In this document: piece by piece, positions 56,901 through 64,000 of the stretch
Layout of the letters: each line of letters starts with the position of its first letter
Position numbering within the stretch: the stretch's first letter is position 1
From: Anniella stebbinsi
Lineage: Eukaryota > Chordata > Lepidosauria > Squamata > Anniellidae
Reading direction: 5' to 3'
DNA length: 64,000 nucleotides
Assembly: GCA_029215795.1 (NCBI GenBank)
Contig: JARDYH010000005.1
Coordinates: 11,812,001 to 11,876,000, forward strand
Notes under the pieces: generated by a model
What the model was told of the DNA's origin: nothing
The model's input: only the letters and a program-made list of their open reading frames with translations
Databases searched by the model: none
Made by a program: the position numbers and the translations under genes

Positions 56901-59900
56901 TTCTTTGCCTTCCTAGCCAGGGATATGGGTGAGGAAATGAAAGGGTAGGGAGCAGAGGAGGAAATAATGCTGAATGACTTTGTTATGGCGTGAAACTGAT
57001 GGTAATGCAAGCAAAAACTAGCCAGGAGAGAGATCAGCTGGGATTCTACTTGACAGAGAATAAGAGCTGCGGATGTTGTCAAAGAACAGTGCTGGCACTA
57101 GGATTTGGAGACTTGCAAAGAGTTATTTTGTGCCACCTCTGGCCTTCAAGGGAGCTCCACGCAAAGGGAGAGTAGCAGGGATGTCACAACAGTTTGGTGG
57201 CCTTGAGACCCCGGCAAATCTCAACCTCATCACCAATTTCAGGAACTGGCCCTGTCAACTCAGACCTGTCAATCAAACTAGGAGTGCGGAACCTCTTCCA
57301 GACCAAAGGCCAAATTCCAGTTCGGAGAAGCTGTTGGGGCCCCTCATTCCAGCGGTGGGCGGAGCCAATAGCAAAAGGGTGGGGCCAAATTATCAGTATA
57401 TTTTACCATAAAGCGCCTACTGGCAGTAACTAAGCCTTAGGAGAGGGATTTCAACCTGTTAGAATGGGGGGGGGGGGATGCACAAAAGATGGGAAATCAG
57501 GAAATGACTAGTGGTCAGGGGAAAGGGGGCGTGGCCATTTGAGAAACGCTATTAGGACCACAGGTGGATTTGGCCCCTGGGCCTGTAGTTCTCCCCCCCC
57601 CCCCCCCCATTCTAGCCAGGTGGGCTCCTGGTGCTACTAATTTCTACCTTCAATACAGTATTGGAGTCTTCTCCTAGAAGGACTATCTCACTCTCAACCT
57701 ATAAACAGAATTGATTATTTTGCCATATTGCCCAGTACACCATTGAAAAATGTATTCAGGAAGTGAAGCAATTCAGGAAGTAAAACCATCTTTCAACAAT
57801 AGTTTGTTATTAGCATGTGTTAATATGTACATTAAGAAGTTCCTGATGAAAACGATGTATAGTCAAAACGTGAATATACTGGGGTTCAGTAGGCTGACAG
57901 GTTGATATGATTATGATTTGTTATGACACTGATATGATTGTTTATAAATACAGATATTCATTTCTCTTATATTTTGATGTGTACCATCAGCTGTGATACA
58001 TTTGTCATATAAGTTACATGATTATGACTGATATAGGGTGTCTTTACATTAAGGAGAAATTGCGTTGCTGTCCCAGGGCGTTTGTGTTTCCTGCTTTTAT
58101 GGGCTGCATTATACGGGCAGCGAAGGGCGACCATGTGGTTTCAATTGAATTCTTCCCCTCCGTTCAGTTCCATTGAGACACTGCCATCTAGTGGTGGAAG
58201 GGCCCGCTTTTTTCAGGATGTTGCCGCTTTAAAAGTGGTTCTTTTCATGGCGGAATTTCCAAGGGACACCGTGGGAGACATCCTGGCCGTTGACAACGTC
58301 ATATAAAAGACCCGCAAACTTTCGTGAATGGCCGATCACAAGCATGCAAGAAATTGCTCGTTTAGAGGAACCCATAGTTGTTAGGACATTGATATGACTG
58401 TTATAAATGGTATACAGGCATTGGAAATATTCACTCCCTTTATAATTTAACGTGTGCCTTCAGGTGCTTTATTTATAAACATTGCTTATGTCAGTTATGT
58501 CTCTTGCACCTTCTGTGTTTGTTCTGAGCTACTAACTAGAAGGCATGGTGCAGCTATTCTGTCATTTCCTCCTCAGTGAATTCTCTGGGTTAAAGCAAAA
58601 GACAGAAGCAGCACAGGAGGGTTACGAGAGGAAGACGTTGTCATCTGGACCTCCATAAATTTCTGTGAACGAGGTGGAGAGATAGCGCCATAAAAGCCTT
58701 GTCCGGAAGCACCATCAGGGTCAATCTGGATGTGGTGTGTCCTATCCAGTCCTGCTGGCCTGCAAATAATCTGATCCCGCAAGGACAACAGCGCACCAAA
58801 CCTCTGGCTCAAAACCAGCCCAAGCGTTGCTCACCCGGCCATGAAGATCCCAGAAGACAGTGAGATTAGTAGGAAGCCTCTTCGGGAGTCTGGGTTAGTC
58901 AGTGGTAGCACAGCTCAGACATTTCTAGCGCCAGTTCTAAGCAGTCGCCAGTCTGGTAGCAGAGCTCCAGAACTGGCCCCTCAGACCTGCAGCAGCAGCA
59001 GCAGCAGCTGCAGCAGCAGCCCTGGGCATCAGAGCAAAGTCCCTGAAGCTTTGAGCTGCAGGCCAGCAGAGGAGAGCAGGAGCACAAGGACCCAGACAGA
59101 AGGTGGAGGATGTCAGAAAAACGGCAGAAGAGACAGGCCAAGAGGAGGGTGGCACACAGCTCTGTGGAAAGGAAGGAGAAGGTGAAGGCAGAGATAGCTT
59201 TGCTGGATGGCTGGTTTGGAAACAGCCCTTCAGCATTCATTTCAAATATACCTTTCCCCGTCAGATCTAACTCTGAAAATGCCAGCCATGCATGTTTGCA
59301 GCACAAGGTGATACCAAGGGAAATGAGAGGGGAAGTGGGGCCATTCCACCAGCCCTGCTGACAGACTTGATGTTTATTTATTGCATTTATAGCCCACCTT
59401 TTTCCTCCAAGGAACCCAAGGCGGCATACATAATCCTCCTCTCCATTTTATCCTTGCAACAACAAGCCTGCAAGGTAGGTTGGGCAGAGACTGGTCCAAA
59501 GTCACCCAGTAAGCTTCCATCGCCGAGTGGGGACTAGAACTCGGATCTCCCGACTCCCAGTCAAACACTTTAGCCACTGCACCATACTGGCTCCTCCTCT
59601 TCCCTCCCCATTCCTTTTTCCTTGCGTGTCATTTTAGATTGTAAGCCTGTAGGCAGAGGCTGTTCTGTCTTACTGGTTATTTGTAAACCACTCCGAGAAC
59701 CTTGTTGGCTGAGAAGTGGGCTAAAAATACTTTAAATAAATACATAAATAACCCAGCCAGCTATGGATTGGGTCTGATTGGCTGGTACAAAGCCATCCCT
59801 GGGACAATTTTGCAATTATTTTCACATATTTGTTTATTTAAACACAAAAAAGGGGGGCAATGAAGAAACAAAATGAGGGGAAACCTGTTTCAAACATCAG

Positions 59901-60629
59901 GGGAAAGGCAAGACCAACTGCTGAATCAGCAATCGAATTTGCTAATAGACACATCCGTTATTTCAGATGAGAAACAGGGAGGAAGACAGGCTCACGTTGC
60001 AGCTGAGGGACCTGCTTCAAGTCCTCTTTTTATATTACGACTGTCTCCATTTCCTCCTCTCTGGGTGAAGACAATTAGGCATGTCTGGTTTCAGCCACTT
60101 AAGCTCATTAAGCACTAAGTGATGGCTAGCTAAGAGCCGCTCTACCCGTCCAGAGTGATGCATGGCACAGCCCTGCTGGAACGGGTACCACTTAAGACCA
60201 CAAGTGGGGGATTGCAGGCTTAAATGCCCCCCTGGGTAAATTGTACCCTGCCCTTTAAACCCTCTGCTTCCCAATGTGGGTTGGCTAATGATTAAAGAGC
60301 TCTTTCCTGTCTCAGTCGGAGTGCAAAATAAACAGGAGGTCTCTTTTGCAATTTACATTGGGGACGAAGGGGTTAAATAATAATATTTAACCAGACACTG
60401 GCCCTCAGCCTATTCTACCTCACAGGGTTTTTGTGAGGATCAAATGGAGAGGAGGGGACAATGTAAGTCACCTTGGGTTCCTTACGAGAGGATAAGATTT
60501 TTTTAAACAATCCTCCCTTCACAGAGGCCATCCCAACCAACTTGCCTTGTGAGCATGAGAGGATGAGGGAACTCTATCATAGCCATCTCTTGGGGGGGTG
60601 GAGTTACAGTTTTTAATTTTATACACACA

Positions 60630-60662
<33 letters not shown>

Positions 60663-63206
60663 GCTGAATTCGGACAACACAATAAGCAACGGGCGGGGGG
60701 GGGGAGAACAATCGTAAGTTGTATTGACTATCGTGTCATCCGAGTGCTGCCATAGTCAACTCAGCGCTGATCCTAATCCACACCACAGTTGATTATTTAT
60801 TACCATGTTGTGTGGGGAGTACCCCCTAGATGAACAACTGTAAAGTTGATTATTACCCCACCATTGACTATCGTGTTGTCCGGATTCAGCCACTCTCTCT
60901 CCTTTATTTCTTGTGTGTTATGTCTTTAGATTGTAAGCTTCAGGGCAGAGACTGTCAGGCTACTTATTTTTGTAAGCAACTCTGGGAGCCTTTTTCAGCT
61001 AAAGGGCGGGGTATAAATGTTGGACGTAAGTAAAAATTAGGGCACAAGCCTGGCTGGGGCAGGGTGGGAGTTGTAGGGTGTTTTTCAGTCTAAACATGCA
61101 TAAGATGGAGCCCTTAGTTGCTGATCTTAGATGGCACCTAATTCTATCAATCAAAAGGCGGCTCTTCTGTCTTTCCCTCCTTAATGGACTTTTTGCAGTA
61201 AGGAAAAGGACGGAATAAGCAGGGCTAGGGGGTGGGGGGGGGGCACATGAGGGATTTACAAATGGAAGATGACATTCTCTGTTTGAGGCAGGGAGCTTCA
61301 GAGACTACATCACCTGGAAGCAGCCGTAGTCTCAGGGCCTTCTCAAATGATTATAAAACACACTTTTAGAGTGCTTAATTGCAACAAGGTACAGAAGGGC
61401 AGAGAATGCTGATGGACAGAGCCTCTGTTGAAGTTCACACCACTTGGCAGGCGCTTTAAAGGCATTTGTCCCTGCTTCAGAGTGAGCAGCTCGCCTGTAT
61501 AATAAGGAGAGGGCCCTGCCTAAAGTTTCTGTTGCTGCTCAGAGTGGAGCGGAGAGATCGAAAAGACCTGTGCCGGGAGTACTGGCTTGCATGGGAAGGT
61601 GTTCAGAGATGCGCCGTGTCTATACGCCGTGTCGCTCCACCTCCCCGTTCCCCCAAAACACCGCAGCATTGCTGCTGCGAAGTGGCACCAACAGAGTTAC
61701 ACGGCAAGAAGCCGTTTTCAGCTGGAGCCTCATCTTTTCCCCTTGGCGGTGGGGGAGAGAATGATCAAGCAGGGTGTGTGTGGGCATGGATCTTCCTAAA
61801 ACCTTTGCCCCATTTTGAACGAAGAGCAGAAGGGAGCATTTTGGAGTGGTGGGAGGTTAAATGTTGCAGCGTGCAATCCCCCATGAAAAGCACCCCTTTG
61901 TGACAAAGAAGCAGACTGAAGGAGAAATGGCAAATTTGAAAGAGCTGAGAGAGACGGCCAGGGATTACAGGGTACCATTCTGTTCCCCATACAAGACTGT
62001 GTGGAGCAATATTCACACGAATGGGGTGTTACACTTGGAAGAACTGCTGCGCCCAGGACAAAACTCACTCTCCGCCCCCAACTCTGGCATCCTGAAAACT
62101 TGCTGGGTGCTCGGGATGCTTCGGAGCAATCAAAAAAGTTGCTGTAAAATGACACTGCAAAAAAAAAAAAGCAGTTTCGGGGGAAAGCCCGATGTGGCTG
62201 TAAGTTGGAGGCTGTGTCATTTAAACAATGCAGCGCCACTGTGCAGCTAGGACAGGGTATACAGAGTGTATAGACAAGCCCATGGTTAATTGGGAGGGGG
62301 TGTACCCTTGGGATCAGAGCAGTGGTGAAGTGGAGCCTGGGCTTGCGAGCATGATGCGCTGCCACATTTAGATCCGCAGGGGCGCTGACGTCATCTCCCA
62401 CCCCCACCCACCCGCCCTATTCCCTCTGACCTTAGCTGCAATCCTCATAGTACCTTGGGGGTGGGATGGGGATTGATTTTCTCTGCAACAACATATAGTT
62501 GTGAGCTATTTCTGTTGTAACGCACAATATTTGGGGGGTGGCCTGGTCTTGAATGGGCCATTCAGGCCCAATAGGTTTATAGATGTCCTGCTCCTGGTCG
62601 AGATGAAAACTGCTAGACCTGGTTTATTGACGGGGATAAACACTGCTGCCTTAATTTTTGGGCTCTCCTTGGGGGTGTGGCTATGGGGGGTTGTCATGAT
62701 GAGCATCTGCACTTCAGAACTGACCACAAGAGACTAAAGAGGGAGGCAAATGAGAAGAACCTGGAGGCCAGCTGCTGATTTATCCTGATCTGAGTCCTTG
62801 CTCCCACCTCCGTCTAGAGTTTGCCTGTGGGTTTGATTTCCCATTCTTGCTTCTAGTTCTTGACCCAGAAACTCCAACTGCCCTGTTTGGAGCCCATTGC
62901 CTCCCATTCCTCAGATGTGCTAATCCTTCTGCCGCCCCGGCGCCGCCCTGGCTCCTCGCAAGCACTCACCATCCCCAGCCACCTCCTGGATCTGAGAAGC
63001 CGTAGATTTACAGCTCTTTCTACTGCTGTTGGTGCAGACGGAGGTGGTGGACCCGATGCGCTGTTTTGGGGGGATCTGCTGTGGCTGCTGCCTCACAGAT
63101 GCCTGGGGCGCCCCACAGCCATTGGTATAGTAGGCATGATAGAGGGGAACCTTCCCCTGCAGGAAAGGGGAGCTGGGGATGCCGGCGACGGTTGAATGAG
63201 GGAGCT
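53698..63206 (-). CDS. MyoD family inhibitor (I-mfa) domain gene, partial
   Basis: Gene span read right to left; 5' exons lie beyond the window. Exon 63206-62970 ends in phase 1 and fits two possible last exons of the same phase, 59161-58899 and 53966-53698. Each carries a different I-mfa domain. Proteins of this family (MDFI, MDFIC) bind and retain basic helix-loop-helix myogenic factors and other regulators through this cysteine-rich domain. MDFIC and MDFI have also been reported as PIEZO channel partners through the lipidated C-terminal helix. The sequence cannot tell whether the two last exons are alternative ends of one gene or two tandem genes. I cannot assign MDFI or MDFIC with certainty. 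Confidence 0.7.
54070..55050. other. Intron of the I-mfa gene with old foldback DNA
   Basis: 54700-54900 has repeated CCCATGGCTTAATTAACC, GGGTTGTCATTACATC and their complements. No exon seen. Confidence 0.5.
55055..55358 (+). mobile_element. CTAGTGG-motif repeat family, copy 4
   Basis: Colinear with 47385-47705 over its whole length, including TTTCTTTCGCTTTCACA and AAAGAATCTGTGAGCAACC. Located in the large intron or 3' flank of the I-mfa gene. Confidence 0.75.
55802..56150 (-). pseudogene. L1 LINE ORF2 C-terminal fragment
   Basis: An open frame of 108 codons reads MLHILGYCPSIKIF, then EINEMAGYYLKFDPL-like sequence, GYGKNKVPQEDW and NLLVAARVV. It ends at a stop after a PYF-like terminus. This matches the C-terminal region of vertebrate L1 ORF2 as I know it (HxxWxCPxIxxFW, GY, DW, LLTAAR). 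The reverse transcriptase and endonuclease parts are missing, so it is a truncated copy. Confidence 0.75.
56160..57275. other. No gene seen
   Basis: Non-coding sequence within the I-mfa gene span. The open frames at 56565-57082 are not supported. Confidence 0.5.
57280..57605 (+). repeat. 350-bp dispersed repeat, copy 5
   Basis: AGTAACTAAGCCTTAGGAGA, GTGGTCAGGGGAAAGGGG and GGCCCCTGGGCCTGTAGTTC in the family order, ending in a long C run. Confidence 0.7.
58035..58372 (+). mobile_element. Foldback element, TCTACATTAAGG family, copy 2
   Basis: Left end CTTTACATTAAGGAG, right end ATTGCTCGTTTAGAGGAA. Shares CGACCATGTGGTTT, CCATCTAGTGG, GACCCGCAAAC and GCCGATCACAAGC-type blocks with the copy at 5.7 kb. 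Confidence 0.8.
58468..58473 (-). terminator. Possible poly(A) signal after the divergent I-mfa exon
   Basis: AATAAA on the minus strand, about 425 bases past the stop at 58899. Unremarkable context; position is the only support. Confidence 0.25.
58538..58712 (+). repeat. AATTCTGTGAAT dispersed repeat, copy 3
   Basis: TGGTGCAGCTATTCTGTC, AAATTTCTGTGAACGAGG and GCGCCATAAAAGCC in the shared order, just downstream of the divergent I-mfa exon. Confidence 0.65.
58899..59161 (-). CDS. Last exon with divergent I-mfa domain
   Basis: The acceptor CTTTCCACAG is phase 1; stop TGA at 58901-58899. It encodes 86 residues: ELCATLLLACLFCRF, a cysteine-rich middle with a run CCCSCCCCCC, and the end DCLELALEMSELCYH. 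The ACLFCxF and DCLE blocks are I-mfa hallmarks. The end differs from the MDFI type (ECCxICFP) and resembles a second I-mfa class that I recall only loosely (MDFIC2-like). The cysteine run comes from a TGC trinucleotide repeat at about 58990-59022. No exon private to this domain was found between here and 62970. Confidence 0.68.
58988..59022 (-). repeat. Coding TGC trinucleotide repeat (cysteine run)
   Basis: On the coding strand, TGC repeats with one AGC interruption encode CCCSCCCCCC within the divergent I-mfa exon. Confidence 0.9.
59370..59592 (-). mobile_element. Sauria-type SINE
   Basis: In reverse: CAGTGGCTAAAGTGTTTGAC head, AAGCTTACTGGGTGACTTTG, GTTGTTGCAAGGATAAAATG and a tail with CTATAAATGCAATAAATAA. 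Confidence 0.78.
59600..60400. other. No gene seen
   Basis: Non-coding. The region just above the divergent I-mfa exon was searched for a private upstream exon and none was recognised. Confidence 0.5.
60405..60500 (+). repeat. Sauria SINE, partial
   Basis: CTACCTCACAGGGTTTTTGT, GAGGATCAAATGGAGAGG and CACCTTGGGTTCCTTACGAG are body sequence only. Confidence 0.5.
60625..60661 (+). repeat. Compound (CA)n(GA)n microsatellite
   Basis: About 12 CA units then about 7 GA units, directly abutting the GGCTGAATTCGG element. Confidence 0.93.
60662..60891 (-). mobile_element. GGCTGAATTCGG foldback element, copy 2
   Basis: The inverse of 9858-10084 along its length, including CCACACCACAGTTGATTATT and GAACAACTGTAAAGTTGATT. 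It begins inside a CA/GA repeat, so no target duplication can be read. Confidence 0.85.
61150..61325 (+). repeat. AATTCTGTGAAT dispersed repeat, copy 4 (diverged)
   Basis: CTTCTGTCTTTCCCTCCTTA and ATGGACTTTTTGCAGTAAGG match the other copies. The right half is weak. Confidence 0.5.
61330..62960. other. No supported gene
   Basis: Contains overlapping 130-200 codon open frames on both strands (61466-61903 plus, 61796-62407 minus) without family signal, splice support or repeats. Confidence 0.45.
62970..63206 (-). CDS. Internal exon upstream of the I-mfa domain
   Basis: 237 bases, phase 1 to 1. The acceptor is CATTTCTTTTCAG and the donor GATG/GTGAGT. It encodes 79 residues, Gln/Ser/Lys-rich, with QQPQQIPPKQR, TNSSRKSCKS and SQIQEVAGD just before the junction. 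MDFI and MDFIC have a similar basic, serine-rich linker ahead of the I-mfa domain. Joining to 53966 gives VAGD-DRCAHCALACLFCEF across the junction, the expected layout. Confidence 0.72.
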
Positions 63207-63374
63207 CTGAAAAGAAATGAGAACAAATGAGAGCCTTTCTATTGTCCACCCGTTATTCCTCACTCATGGTAGTTCAGAGCTTCCCCCGTGCTTTATTATT
63301 TTTATGAACTTTTATTTGTGATATTTATATATCACTAAATATAATAAAATCTCTAAGAGGTGCTTTGCAACTGT

Positions 63375-63640
63375 TATCGTAGTTTTTTCTTTCCTAATGA
63401 GAAAGGTCTGGTATTTTTCTCAGTGGCGTGATAGAAGCCTCGTGCAGTTGTGTAATTCTGCTATACTGCAGCGCCACCTAGTGGTTGCGTAATGGAACAT
63501 ATGGAGAGGCAGAGAAAGAAAAAACCCATTTAAAAAGCATGTGTAAAGGAGTTGATCTTAACCCCACAAAGAATCCAGAAGCCTCGGTAAAAGTGCGGGT
63601 TAAAAGCCTCAGGTAGAAAAGCCCGGATGAGAAGCCTGGT
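63375..63640 (-). mobile_element. CTAGTGG-motif repeat family, copy 5
   Basis: Contains TTCTGCTATACTGCAGCGCC followed by ACCTAGTGGTTGCGTAATGG, colinear with the equivalent block in the copies at 2.4 and 7.7 kb. Lies just upstream of the I-mfa internal exon. Confidence 0.55.
63469..63485 (-). promoter_or_regulatory. CTCF-like motif inside a repeat
   Basis: The minus strand reads ACCACTAGGTGGCGCTG. This fits the CTCF core CCANNAGRKGGCGC as I know it, at nearly every constrained position. Binding is not shown. Confidence 0.5.
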
Positions 63641-63778
63641 GGTGCATGGTTGGCTTCTGATGGAATGGGCTCTAGCCAACCTTAGCTTATGCCGCAGTAA
63701 TAGCACCAATGGAAACTTCCCTCCTGGAACTAAAGCGTGTTTCCCAACAAAGGACTGCTAGAGCAACAAACCAAAAAG

Positions 63779-63970
63779 CATTGTGCAGCCGTACCATTTT
63801 TGTCTTTTCTTAATGGATTTTATGCAGTAGAAAAAAATATATGGAAGTAGTAGGGAGAAAACACGGGAATGTTATGTGGAGTTCAGCGTTGCCTGGAGCC
63901 CACAGTAAAATTCTGTGAATGAAGCAGGATGAGGGCACATTAAAAGCCTCCTCTGGAAGCATCCCAGGAA
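63779..63970 (+). repeat. AATTCTGTGAAT dispersed repeat, copy 5
   Basis: CATTGTGCAGC, CTTAATGGATTTTATGCAGT, AAAATTCTGTGAATGAAGCA and CTCTGGAAGCATCC in the shared order. Confidence 0.65.
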
Positions 63971-64000
63971 CAGCTTTAGGGAGAGGGCTGTTTTTGTTGG

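Noticed and set aside
61796..62407. A 203-codon minus-strand open frame near the I-mfa internal exon
   Set aside because: No domain, no plausible splice sites in the required phase and no resemblance to I-mfa upstream exons.

Overview
The window looks like nuclear DNA of a squamate reptile (lizard or snake). The evidence is several tRNA-derived SINEs of the Sauria type, CR1 and L1 LINE remnants, many short foldback transposons, abundant microsatellites and short exons with vertebrate-type splice sites. No bacterial-style genes, CRISPR arrays or rRNA are present. Most of the 64 kb is intron, intergenic DNA and repeats.

Two genes can be supported, both on the minus strand. (1) 15.6-35.6 kb: a MAGI-family PDZ scaffold gene whose downstream half is MAGIX. 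Seven exons (27729 down to 15566) join in frame to a 403-residue protein. It has a remnant of a MAGI PDZ domain, one complete class I PDZ domain and a C-terminal tail with the MAGI/MAGIX GPW-type motif. Two further phase-compatible exons upstream (35592-35047 and 30528-30199) encode another PDZ domain that resembles MAGI PDZ2 plus a linker. This gene may therefore keep more of the ancestral MAGI architecture than mammalian MAGIX. A CpG-rich segment with a strong donor at 46.3 kb could be its promoter and first exon. (2) 53.7-63.2 kb and beyond the right edge: a MyoD-family-inhibitor (I-mfa) gene. It has one internal exon (63206-62970) and two possible last exons of the same splice phase, each encoding a different class of cysteine-rich I-mfa domain (59161-58899 and 53966-53698).

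Repeats: 0-0.5 kb holds a CR1 reverse-transcriptase fragment. Across the window there are eight copies of a 320-bp, nearly fully palindromic element, six of them with exact 8-bp target duplications (hAT-like). Six copies of a CpG-dense foldback element are also present. Other families are copies carrying a CTCF-like motif, five copies of a roughly 350-bp dispersed repeat, Sauria SINEs (one interrupted by another element near 41.3 kb), an L1 ORF2 C-terminal fragment at 55.8-56.1 kb, and many short foldback repeats.

All splice models come from reading splice sites, phase and family motifs by eye. Family comparisons are from memory and no database search was run.
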